NCBI GenBank assembly: GCA_030544215.1
Contig: JARZZO010000003.1
Span: 46,854,045-46,918,044 of the forward strand
Source: Zantedeschia hybrid cultivar
Taxonomy: Eukaryota; Streptophyta; Magnoliopsida; Alismatales; Araceae
Length of the DNA stretch: 64,000 nucleotides
Reading direction: 5' to 3'
The notes beneath the pieces are model-generated. The model did not search any database and was not told the origin of the DNA. It saw only the letters and a list, made by a program, of their open reading frames with translations. How positions within the stretch are numbered: position 1 is the first letter of the stretch; the number at the start of each line of letters is the position of its first letter. The translations under genes were made by a program, and so were the position numbers. Shown piece after piece: positions 45,196 through 56,529 of the stretch.

Positions 45196-46733
45196 ACTTT
45201 TGTACAGTCTTACTTTTGTACAGTCATTTTTTTTAATAATAATAAACGCATTACATTCATTATGTGTAATTTAATATACTATTTCATAATAAAGTACATG
45301 AATATGTGCAATATATATCAAATTATGATGATATCATAATAATGGGAAACTTTAAACATATTCTTAAATGTTCCTAGTCGAAGGATTTATAAGAAGGATA
45401 TCAAATATTTGATGAGACTAACACAAGTTACTCCTACTCATAAGATGTGGGTGACCAGTCTTATAGTCACTTGTGTGGAGACACTAAGGCAAACCTATTG
45501 TTGTTTACTAGTGAATGAGTTCACTTAACTGATCCGACACGAATCAGCAGATGATAACTTATCGAACTGTCAGTTGTTCCTTTGACCTGAAACATTAAAG
45601 ATACCTTGTCGATGGATTTCTAAGTTTTGACCTTAGTTAATAGATCTTTAATTATGGGATCTTAAATAGTTAAGTAATCGGATCCAGCGGAATATCTTTG
45701 AAGGTGATTGTGTGGTCAATAGGAGATTATTCACTTTTAGTAACTAGAGAGAGAATGCTCTATGGTATGATACCCACGAATTCCTGACATGGGTAGGACA
45801 ACAAATCAGAAAAAGTGTTTCGTTATGATGCTTTGAGGCATGCAATATGCATGAGTGAACATATTAGGGTATGACAGTTAATCATACCTTAAGTTCACTT
45901 GAGAGCATTGGTTTGAAGAAAGGATTATAGTCATGTGATAATAGATGATAGAAAGGTTCCTTGAGCAGCTTGTTGAACGCCAATGTCTTTTGAGATCATG
46001 TGGTGTTGCTTGGCACATAACTTTATTAGAAGCCTGGTCAATTATCATAAGATGATAAATCGATTAAGTGTTTAATTTAATATGAGATATTAATTAAATC
46101 ACTTTAATAAGGAAAGGGTCACTAAACTTATTGGGTTTAAAACTGGACTAGAACTTGGGCCTAGAGGGTCACACACACAAGGTTATTAGTTGAAGGGAAT
46201 TAAGTGAGAATTTAAATTAATTCAGGGACTTCTCATGAAAAGTTACCTAAACTAATATAAATATATGTCGGAGGGAACCCTGGGCCAAGCTCTAAGGTTT
46301 CCCAGAGACCTGGCTGTCCCCATCCTCTCTCTCTCCTCTGGTAGGCCCCTTAAGAGAGGGGTGCTACCTTCTCTCTCCTCTACTCGCCTCGATTTTTGCC
46401 CGCCATGAGCATCTGCCTACATGTCGCAAGCACCATAGAGAAGAAGAAAGACCGATGGTCGCATCGAACCTGTAGAGGAATCGAGGACGATTCCTCAACC
46501 GAAGAACCACGTGGATACTATTGGAGGTCGGACACTTGCGCAACTAACGAATCACTTAAATAGAATCAAGTTTCGATTGCGGATTCGATTCTACGCAAGG
46601 TGAAGAATCGTTCTTCCTCATTCACTTTATTAAAACCTGATCAGAGAACTCATGGGGATTTTTGTTTTCGCTGCATGCATGATTATTTAATTTTAATTTG
46701 CATCTCCGCGTGCAATCCTTATAGGAACCATAG
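45196..46733 (+). repeat. 3' end and 3' LTR of the plus-strand copia remnant
   Basis: Resumes the copia element after the insertion. The LTR matches, in opposite orientation, the copia-type LTRs at 33441-36179 (for example the stretches around GTGAATGAGTTCACT and the GGGCCTAGAGGGTCACAC phrase). TATA-like TATAAATATATG at 46256-46267 precedes a CT-rich stretch. The LTR start (about 45240) and end (about 46733) are approximate. Confidence 0.65.
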
Positions 46734-47399
46734 ATTCTCATCCCATGCTTCAAATCCCTTGAAATCTCATGTTTCGACCCTATTTTGATCGGAAAAGATT
46801 AAGCAATTTACCTATATGTTTTGGACATATTTTTCTGTAAAAAATAATGTGTAACAACAAAGCATTCATTTGTTTGTTATGTAATATGGTCGACCATTTC
46901 TATTAGACAACCTATTCAAACTCGGGTTTTTTTCCATTGAACTTCTTGATGCCCTTTCTCTTTTAATTTAATTCCAAATGACTTGAAATTTGAGGAGCAC
47001 TTACTTTTGAATTTCTAACATGCTTGCAAGGTTTCATAAATTTTTTTTTTGACATTATTCGATATTATTTTCATAACTAATTAGATTTTAGCCTTTTTAT
47101 GAAATAATTGTAAAAAATTATGATTTTAACTCTAAATATGACTTTTAGAAAATGATTGTACCCTAATTGGACATGTAGTTTGATATGCACATTGAAATAT
47201 GCTCTATGTCATTAAACACAACTATGTTTGTTGGATCTAATACCTCCTAGTTTTTTTTGATGAACTTTGTTATCTGTCTATTATGAATGTGTGAATTATA
47301 TGTTATGTGAACATTGCCATTTTAAGAGGATTGTTGGACCCGAATTCAGTGTAAGCATCCTTATTGGGCAGGGCAATATGTGAACTCGAGGGCAACATG
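46734..47399. other. AT-rich intergenic stretch, nothing recognised
   Basis: No ORF, RNA gene or repeat that I recognise. The last five bases (ACATG, 47395-47399) are the TSD of the solo LTR that follows. Confidence 0.6.
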
Positions 47400-49253
47400 T
47401 GTAACGACCCGCCATCCTATGACCGGAGACCCGGTCACTAAATGGATGTCGGCCCATTAACTACGGGTTCACACCCGGATCTCACACAACACATCTGGAG
47501 GAGTAAGTGCTAAACAAGGCTAAATATAGCAATCTCACGGACTACAAGGTAAACAAGTGCGCAGGAAGGAAGAATAACAATGTCCGTATACAGTCCAACA
47601 ATAATTACATGTCCAACAATTAAATAAGTATAGGCAGAAGGAAGTACAACAACATCGGGGCATACCCCGGAACTAAGACAGCTGCTGGTCCGCACACCAA
47701 GAAGACACCATGCTTCCGCTCGCCTCGAGGTCCACACCTGAAACCGCAGGGAGTGAGCCACACCAGAAATGGGCTCAGTAGGGATCATCCGATCCCCTGC
47801 CTCCCACTCACACACCCACACACACACAGGTGATGTAATTCCACTCACGCAGAAGTCCTCCGTCTCAGTATACAACCCAAAGCATGCATTTGAACCATCC
47901 CACTATGAAACACGCATGAAATAACAGGATTTAAACATTCCTGTCTTGAATCGCGTCGACCGAGGTCGACGCCATTCAAGACCCTCAGACAGGTTTATTA
48001 AAAGCCAGATTATCGCTTAAAACGCGTCCACCAGTGAAGCCGCCGTTTAAAACGCGTCAGGGTCGCCAGACGCCATTCAACCCAGAAATCCAGATTTCAG
48101 AACCCTTAAACGGGGGCATTTCCTGCCTAAATGGCGTCATGATGGCCCGACGTCCTTCTGAAAGGCGTCGTCCATCCATGACGTCATTTAGCGCAGAACC
48201 CCTAACTCAGGAAACCTCGAACAGGGAGGTTTCTGCCCTAAAACGCGTCGTACTGACCAGACGTCTTTCGGAAAGGCGTCGACCAGGCACGACGCCATTT
48301 AGCGCCAGAAACCCGGTTTCCTGGTTTAACCCGAGGGTCTCACCCTTAACCCCAAACACCCCGAAAAAGCCCCAAAAAGAAGGGGAAGGAAGAGGGAACC
48401 ATCTACCACAAGCATGCTACAAAACCACGTTCACGAGCACGGCCATACCCACAAGAACACCCCCTAAACATGTTCATTCTAACCCAAATCATAACATGCC
48501 ATGCCAAGGAAATCACGAGCAACACATGCAAGGTTCGTCTCCCTACCGGTTCTTGAACTCCGCCAAGCTCCGTGCCGCCGTCCCGCCGCACCGCACACCG
48601 CCGCCGGTACCCTCGAGGACGCCGCCACTCCGCCGGGACGTCGACCGCCGTCCGGAGAGTGGAACACCGCGAAGGAAGTGGTGGAGGTAGAGGTGAGAGG
48701 TAAGGTGGTGTTGGAGTGGTGGAAGAGGAAGAAGAGGGAGGGAAGGGGAAGAAGAGCGTCGGAGAGGGCGAGGAGAGAGAGAGAGAAGGCGAGAATGAGG
48801 GAAAGAAGGGAGGCTCGCGGGGTCAATCCGAAACCCGCTAAAACGCGTCGATCGAGGTAGACGCCATTCAGTCTGACAGGACGGCCGTACTGACAGCGGT
48901 CTGAAACGCGTCGCTCACCGTGGACGTCGTTCAGACGACAGGACAGGCCGTACTGACAACGCTCTCGCGCCGCACCCTGACATCGCAGAGGTCACAGTCT
49001 GAATCGCATCGGCCAACCTAGACGCCGTTCAGACGATGTGACCGGGGCCGTACTCTCGTAGCCCGAAACCCGCCCACGTGGCGCACACGTGGCACAACAA
49101 CCAACAGACCTAAATGGCGTCCACACAACCTGACGCCTTTTGAAAGGCGTCGAGCAGTGCTGACGCCATTCAGCCAGGAATCTCAAGACCCCCTACAGGG
49201 TCCAAACCAGGGGACCCGACCCGAATACTGAACCCGAAATCTCAGTCCTTACA
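47400..49253 (-). mobile_element. Solo gypsy LTR with internal deletion, 1,854 bp, TSD ACATG
   Basis: A reverse-orientation copy of the LTR of the gag-only gypsy (TGTAACGACC start on the plus strand, CAGTCCTTACA end). ACATG flanks both sides (47395-47399 and 49254-49258). It is about 910 bp shorter than its full-length relatives. The missing part lies between the TG microsatellite and a GTGGGTGTGTGAG sequence, and the junction at about 47811-47830 is a CA-rich run. It holds 12 palindromic units (47953-48295 and 48845-49166) and the GC-rich block (48545-48677). Confidence 0.93.
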
Positions 49254-49258
49254 ACATG

Positions 49259-52200
49259 TAAATCCATGAGACTGACCATAGTTTAGTTGAGTGATGGGAA
49301 TGGCAAGGTCTCAAGTTTTGCGGTAGCCAAGACCATAGTACTTTTGTCTAAGTGCCTAATATATGTATATATGACCTCTTATGTTGTGGTTTGGATGTAT
49401 GATCATTGGAATATGCTAATTTTAATCTACTTCCTTTATTCTTAATCTTAAACCTTATGATTAGATCTGTATTTTAACCTGTCATATGCTTGCTTATCCA
49501 GTTAATATGTTACCTTTTAAGTCCATAGAGCCATCTTCCTTTGTTAAGCTTGTGTCTTTTGATTCTAAATTTATATGGTTTGGGACATAAACACTACTTG
49601 ATATCTATTTATCTATCTATTTTTTAAAGAAGATATAATGCTACAACTTAATGAATAAGGATACAAAACATCTTTCCAAGTCCGATTAACTATCATTTCT
49701 TCATTTTCTTTCACTTATCTTCATTGTTAATTACATGTATCTTACAAGTCTTGTTTCTTATCCATTTAGAAATGAAATTCCAAAACACATACCCACCTTA
49801 TTACATCTCTCATTATCCACACCATCCTTTTAACCCTCCTTCCTCATTTACTAGTGTATAAAGCTCTTTTTCAGACATGTCACATGTTTTATAAGGAGAA
49901 ATTACGAGGACCACTTACAAAGAACTTATACACAGTAATTCCTTGAAAGTGGGATTTTCTTTTTCCCTAGATTTTCCCTAGAAGTAACATAAGAAGAATG
50001 GTATATTCGCACATGGTACTATCTAATAATTTAAACTTATATCCATTTTTGATAATTTGAAAGGAAATGGATACATGAGGATAAAGATAAGGATAAGGAT
50101 ACATAGTTTTCTTAAAAGATAATGATAGAGCCATTATTCAAACCAATGGGTATCCTCTGACATCCCTTAATCATTAATTTGCTTGGGAACCATAGCCAGC
50201 CCACTAAGTTAGCTTATTCACTGTTCACAAGACATTGTCCTAATATTTTGCACATAACTCTATATAGAAAACTTAAATTAAGGTGAAACAATTCCACCGA
50301 AAAAAATACTCAAAATCTATGATTTTGTAGAAGAGAATTTTCACTAATTTTAACATTTAGAGAAACTAATCTACGAATCTTTGGACGATTCAGTTTGCAG
50401 GACTATGTGTAGTCCTAATCTCGATAGGATTTGAACACTAACATGGAGAGAAAGTACAATTCGTGGATTTCTACTTCTGAAAGAAAGAGTAGGAGTCCGA
50501 TTAGGCTGAGGGGAATTCACTAAATGAAAAAACAATTCATTGAACAAAATTCTAGTTTTGTATTCATTTAAGAAAGAAAGAGCTTTTTATAGCTTGAGGG
50601 AAACTTTAAGAGGAGTTTGCTGCAAGAAGAGGAAGAATTCCCATAACTCAAGTTTCATTCCAAGAAATAAGAAAAACCCAATGAAGGCTAGGAGAAACGG
50701 GTAAAGAGTCGAACTAAATACAAGAAGCTAGAAGATGTAAGAAGAGCACTTTAGTAAAAAGCGAGGTATATGATAAACCTAGCTAGTTACGATAACCTTA
50801 TAAAATTTATGATCTTTATTTGTTTTATGATTCTTCTAAACTATAATAAATTACATTAGATATATGCATCATGCTGAAAATTTTATTATCATTATTTGGT
50901 ATTTATTTAAAAAAATAATTATACTATTTTATTAATAAAAACTATGAACATTGGTGCATAAATATTAAAACTTGATCATTGACCTTTGACATGTTTAATA
51001 CACTATCTTCACTTGATTTGATCATTATATAACTTTCGCAATTCTTTGAGTTAAATAAAGATTAGAATTCCATTTGAAAAGCTTAAAATGAGCTTTTAGG
51101 ACTCTGTTAACAAATTGTTCATAAGTATAACATTTGTTTAGAAGTATAACATTTGAGATAATTTGTAAAATATGAGACATCCATTACGATCTTGGAATCT
51201 AATTCTATAGTTTGGATCAAATTTTAATAGATCACTAAAATTTATTTTCATCCAAATTAACTTTTGGATTGTTTCACATGTGAAAATGACATTTTTTATG
51301 ACTTTTGTTAAGCGTGTTTAACCAAACTTTACCACTATAATTGCATATCTACCTACATTAAGATGTAAGCAATCTATATTTAAATCTATGTTCAAGGACA
51401 TTGCCATTTTAAATGGATTTTAGCGATTGATTTCATCTATTTAAGGAAAGTCATTGTGTGCCAAAGGAAGTTGGAGTGAAATACAAGAGATGAATAGTTT
51501 CATCATTATAGTCAATTTGGGTTTCTGTGGTTCTATACAATAGTTGAGATTATTAGTTCTGATTGCCTAAGAGCTATGATATAAAATCATGGCTGCTTAT
51601 ACTATGGTTTGGATGCATACCCATATATCATGTGGTAAGATGATAATTTGCACATAAAATTACATTCTAATAATCATATTTATAATCTAATTTGACATAC
51701 CTTGGTATGCTAAGATCTAAAGTTTGGCCATGTTAATGTGTATGTAAGTTTATGCCAGGATATGTGTCTCTTATATGCTAGAGGTCAACCATGTGATATG
51801 TTTATATATTGGCTAAATATGTGAGATCTTAGAGCATGAAATATGATTATGCACATGCTAATTTGAGTATGATATATCTAAACATCTTAAGGACATGTTT
51901 CAATATGTCATGTCGTGACATTGTGACATGCTTTGTATAATCTCTTGTCTACGCTATAGTTATAACTTAATTCGATCACAATGATATATATTTTAAGTGC
52001 AATTTGATTTCAAAGCTTATTGTGTGATAAAACATCTGTTGGGGTTTGATGCTTATTAAGTTCTTTGGATTCATAAAGTCTAGTAACCATTTGGGGGGGG
52101 GGGAGTTAGGCAATGAATAGAAATAAGTAGTGTACTTGGATTTAGAAAAGGATCTTTCAATAAGGTGTTCTACCATAGATTTGTACTTTGATTTTTTTTA

Positions 52201-53220
52201 AAAGTAAATTGGTGCAGTAGGTGTATTAAGACAATGATGTAGTTTTCTTATTTGGAGATATAAGATGTTTGTTGCTTATTTATATTACTTATTGGAGACT
52301 AAGTATTGCTATACTATTGGGTTAATTTTGGGTTATGTGATGGTGTTCACATTATTTATTATTTCCTTTGTGAATTTATTCCATCTTTCATGTACGTATG
52401 TTTGTCGTGTTATTCCTACTGTCTCGTCTGCGAGTCTAATGTGAGTTGGTTCTACCTTTATCATAATTGTTTAAGTCCGAAAAGTACCATATATTTTTTC
52501 TATTTCAAGGTCTCAGAAAGTCTTTTTGAAGTTTTTGTCTCTCTCTCTCCATATTAGTACCAACTCATATTTACAAAAAAAAGTATTATTTTTTAAATGT
52601 TTTTTAATTTAAGAAGGAAAAAAATATATCTTGCAGAATATCCAGTCACCATAAAACTTTAAATGTTACGATAAATGTAAGATTGTGGTTAAAAGATCAT
52701 AAATTAGAGATGAATGCTAGGGTGCCATGTGCAAGTCCCCGTGATATAGCATTTTGTGAACCGATTAAAAGATCAAATATTAGAGTAGTTTTTTCTATGA
52801 AAATAAGTTCAATGCCACTCATCTAATTTGGAGACAATGATCACACTAGCAACCACGTCCCAATATGGTTAGAGATGAAATAAAAACAGTAATCTTGGCT
52901 TTCATTTTCTATAAAAATTTAAGTTTTTGGATTTCGATGCTTGCAAATATAGTGAATTATGAAAAGTCTCTGTACCTTCCACATCTGTGTTTGAACCCTC
53001 ATATATTTCAAGCTTTTAGTTTTTAATCCTTGCTATCCACTTTTGTCTATAGTTAAACATCAGTTAATATTAACTAGGTTAGTAGATAACCTTTGTGACT
53101 TGTCTCTCTTTTTACATTCTTCTTTTGATAGGTTCTTCGCTTTTCTTACATTCTCCTTGCGATGGGTTATTGCACCATGAACCTATTTGACGAGCAGTAG
53201 ACCATCCTGGCCACAATAAT
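49259..53220. other. AT-rich intergenic DNA
   Basis: About 4 kb with no supported gene. Short ORFs have no recognisable domains. There is a G9-10 run near 52090-52101 and scattered poly-T/poly-A. It may contain very old repeats that cannot be recognised by eye. Confidence 0.6.
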
Positions 53221-53237
53221 AGACTAGACTTGGATCT

Positions 53238-53238
53238 A

Positions 53239-53286
<48 letters not shown>
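53238..53286. repeat. (CT)n(TA)n microsatellite
   Basis: About 9 CT followed by about 15 TA dinucleotides. Confidence 0.95.
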
Positions 53287-53289
<3 letters not shown>

Positions 53290-53799
53290 ATAACTTTTCT
53301 TATTATAAATAATAATCAGGCCATGCTACTTTTTTATTTATTTTCTGCTAATATTCATAAAATGTTCTTGGATAGCAAGTATTGAGACTTTAGAGATTAA
53401 CGTAGAAATATGTCCAATATTAGAAATTTATTCATAAATCACTATATTTGCAATGGTAAGAGTCTAAAAAATCTAAAAATTATTGAAGATGAAAACATAA
53501 ATAGAAATGATTGTTTTAATTTTCGCTTTCTATGGGAAGTCTTTGATTTCATGATCACTCATTGCAGTAATGTATTATTTTGAAATTCCATATTCTAATT
53601 TTTTTTGCTAAAATTTTCTTATCTTTTGATTCTTATTTACTTCAATTCATCTGGTTCATTTGAAAATAATACTAAAAGCAACATTTTCAACTCCCGTAAT
53701 CAAATAAGTTGATAATAGTTATTTTAGTAGATAAAAGTTTTAATTCACACATTATATAAATCCATATAATCCACAGAACAAATAGACAAACTTTAGATT

Positions 53800-54003
53800 G
53801 ATTACAGCGTTCCCCTCCTGAAAAGGAGAGGGGGTTGCCCGCTTGCTCGTCGTATACATACAGAAGTCCCGGGTCGACCGGCGGGCGCCTCCCACCCGTC
53901 GTTCGATCGAGCTGCTCTCCGACACTTTTTTTGTTCCTTTTTCCAGCTCAGCGCAGGCGAGCGGAGGGCGCCCGCAACAGTGTAAGTGAGTGCTGTGCAA
54001 GTA
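53800..54003 (+). promoter_or_regulatory. Probable 5' UTR / promoter-proximal region of the SWIB gene
   Basis: A GC-rich island in AT-rich surroundings immediately upstream of the SWIB start codon. It contains an imperfect hairpin (CCCCTCC..GGAGAGGGG at about 53813-53833). No clear TATA box is seen. Confidence 0.5.
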
Positions 54004-54174
54004 ATGGTGGTGAGGGCGGCCAAAGCGGTGGCGGACAGCCCCAAGAAGGTGGCGGGCCTCGTGGACCTGGCTAACCTCCCCTCCACCCTCCGGGAGTTCA
54101 CGGGCCAGTCGCAGATCTCCCGCCTCGGATGCTTCGTCCGGGTATGGTCTTACATCAAGGACCACCATCTGCAG
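54004..54174 (+). CDS. First coding exon of a SWIB/MDM2-domain protein gene
   Basis: 57 residues from ATG 54004 (MVVRAAKAV) to a GT donor at 54175 (CAG|GTGATC), phase 0. The stretch LPSTLREFTGQSQISRLGC followed by RVWSYIKDHHLQ is the first half of a SWIB domain, a small helical fold found in chromatin-remodelling subunits and in small plant organelle- or nucleus-located proteins. The family normally continues in the next exon with a DPxNKxxV..CDxKL motif. I did not find that exon in the remaining 10 kb, so either the intron is very long or the gene is cut. GTG at 53986 is in frame, but ATG 54004 is the natural start. Upstream composition fits an active promoter region. Confidence 0.82.
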
Positions 54175-55085
54175 GTGATCTACAATCCCTGTCCTCTTTC
54201 TCTGACTTCTTCATGTGATGTGATGTGATTCACCTATTAACGCCGGCCCTTTATTGGCAATTGGTCATGGAGACTGAAAAGCTTGCAAGTACTAGGTCTT
54301 AGGGTTTTCGGATTCTTCTGTATAGGTAGAGATGGTGAAAAAGTTGAAACTGTTTTGGAGAACGGTGGGTGGACTACCAGGAATGAAATCGTTTATGGTC
54401 TCTTGTAGTATAAGGCTCTTTCAAAGTTGTCTGGGATATGGGTATTGGCGGTTGATCAGTTTGACGACAGGATCCTACATTCAACATGAGCAGAGCAGGT
54501 TATCCAATATTCAGATGTGCGGATGAAACATGCCATCGGTAGGTAGGTAAATAACATGTGGGCCATGAACGCATGTAACAGAGATATTAGGGTTTTTAGA
54601 TGCTTCCAGTCATTTGCGAAATTATGCATTTATCTTTCACCCCACTCTTTCCTTTTTCTCCCCCTCTAAGTGGGTGTTTCCACTACTTTGTTAAACTTGA
54701 AAAAGAAAATGGGAAATATACAAATGTACTGTTCATAAGCTCTCTAAATGTCCCTTAGACAAAAAGTAAAAAAATGGGCTAAACCAAGGTGGTGAAGCCC
54801 CATTTATCTGCTTATACACCCCAGAAGCATAGATTGCTGGTTTTCCAGCCTACACAAATGTTTTTGGTCCGTCCCCTCACTCTATCAAAAAATGAAGAGA
54901 ACCCTCCTGTCAGCAGTCCAGTTTTGTCTCTCAAATATCTGGCTTTGTTTTTACCATGCTTCCCACTTGTTCTGGTTTTAAGATTTTTCTTGTTTCCAAG
55001 CAATTTGCTGGTCTCTGTTCTATGAGGTCAACAACATTGCTTTTCATTCTTTCATCCATATGTCAGTAGCATAGAGTTCATCAAG
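54175..55085 (+). other. Intron or spacer after the SWIB exon
   Basis: AT-rich, starting with a GT donor. No second SWIB exon is recognised. Confidence 0.5.
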
Positions 55086-55376
55086 TTGAGAGTTGGAGCG
55101 ATGCCTCCACCCTTCGCCTCTAGTGCGAACCAGGTCCCTCTAGGGAACAACTGTCGGAGAGCTTCCCCATCATTACAATGGAGTTTGAGGAGCTCAGAGG
55201 TGATGTGCTTTAGGTGCCTCAAAGTGGGCCACCTTGCTAGGGTGTGCCGAAGGCTAGTCCGTTGGCTGAGGTGTAGCGGGGAGGGCCATGTGTGGAGGCT
55301 CTACCATGGCAGGTATGGGAAGGATAAGTCCTCTCCAATTAGGAGGAGGTATGCAGAGATGGATTGTGGAATCGGT
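55086..55376 (+). pseudogene. Retroelement fragment with CCHC zinc knuckle
   Basis: An ORF of about 97 residues with CFRCLKVGHLARVC (CX2CX4HX4C), then a second, imperfect Cys/His motif. Knuckles of this kind sit in ORF1 of plant L1-type LINEs and in gag proteins. The frame ends where the GATCGG-rich island begins (55376) and related low-complexity coding-like sequence resumes after 56530. It is most likely a LINE ORF1 relic, but this is not certain. Confidence 0.4.
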
Positions 55377-55378
55377 CA

Positions 55379-56525
55379 ATTCTGATTCAAATCGGAATCT
55401 ACGGGTTCCGATCCGATTCAGAGAGGATTTCACTGTTCATCCCCCGATTTAAAAAAAAAAAACAGTGTGAATCGGTCCGAATCGAGCCAAATCGGGTCCG
55501 GACCGGCCAATCAGGCCAGTCTGGTCCAATTTGCCCCGATTCAAACGCGATTCGGATCCCCCCTTAAGGGGGCCGATCCAGTCTGCTACTGTTGCTGGCC
55601 TTCCCCTAGCCCCTCCCCCTCCCCTGGTCACCACCGCCGCCACTCGCCGCTGCCAGCAATTTGACCCCCAAAACAGGCTACAACTTGAAAAATCTCAAGT
55701 AGAATAGGCTAGGGACAAACGAAGTGATTAAACCTTGTTGCTTTTTATATAGAAAGATCCAAAATAGGCTCCATCCAAAAAAAGGTTGTCACTGGCTTCA
55801 GACATTGGAAGGAAAATATACACTGATGATCATCAATATATAAGACAAAAAGAGAATAACCAGCAACCACAATAGATACAGAACCATCAAAGCAAAAACA
55901 AGAAGCTGATGTACATTACCATGCTATGAATGGCTACCATCCGCCGTTCTCTGCACTCCTCCCATTAGATCTCTCCCAGCCACTTCCCTCGCCAGAACTA
56001 TGTGCTCCACCATGAGACTTTTCTTGACTCCAAGCATCTCTCTGCTGAAATGAACCACTGCGATTGCCCCAGCGATCAGGCTCGTCAGCTTTATCGGAAT
56101 CAGTCTTTGGAGTCCAAGCTTGATCCTCATTAGACATTGCTCTTTTGGTTGACACAGATGTGGAATTCCATGCTTTTGCAGAGTCACGATCAAACCCCTT
56201 CGATTTGTTCCAATTGTCCGGCCCTTGGGACACTTGTCCACTTGCTTTTTCAGAGGAAACAACATCACTCTTTCGGACATCAGACCCTTAGTTGTCTTTA
56301 ATGTATATATTTTTATGGATGTACATAAATTGCATTCATTTTTATTGTACATTCATTGAATCATATGTATACAATTTTTTTCTGATTTTTTTATTTTTTT
56401 TTAATCCGGCCCGAGTCGGACCGGCCATACTTCATCTGGATCGGCCGACTCGGCCGATCCGATCTGGGTCGGATCGGAATCGCCGGGTCCCGATTTGGGG
56501 ACCCGATCCAACTCAGAATTCCAAC
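55379..56525. mobile_element. Possible gene-carrying insertion with GATCGG-rich ends
   Basis: Both ends (55379-55570 and 56405-56525) are rich in GATCCGATT / GGATCGGAATC-type motifs. The outermost bases are similar in inverted orientation (AATTCTGA-type ends). A W/G-rich gene fragment lies between. This layout suggests a DNA-transposon-like unit that captured gene sequence. No clean target duplication was found, so the class is unknown. Confidence 0.35.
55926..56275 (-). pseudogene. C-terminal fragment of a W/G-rich protein
   Basis: About 115 residues on the minus strand, open from an in-frame TAA just upstream (near 56280, next to a weak AG acceptor) to a TAG after a GGW end. It is rich in Ser, Asp, Lys, Gly and spaced Trp (GPDNWNKSKGF, DRWGNRSGSF, RDAWSQEK, GSGWERSNG). 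Such low-complexity WG/GW tails bind Argonaute in plant RNA-directed DNA methylation factors (Pol V largest subunit, SPT5-like). The resemblance is compositional only. It is either a terminal exon or a captured fragment. Confidence 0.4.
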
Positions 56526-56529
56526 ATAG

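Noticed and set aside
53752..54168. Minus-strand ORF of 138 residues opposite the SWIB exon
   Set aside because: Shadow frame of the GC-rich SWIB exon and its 5' UTR.
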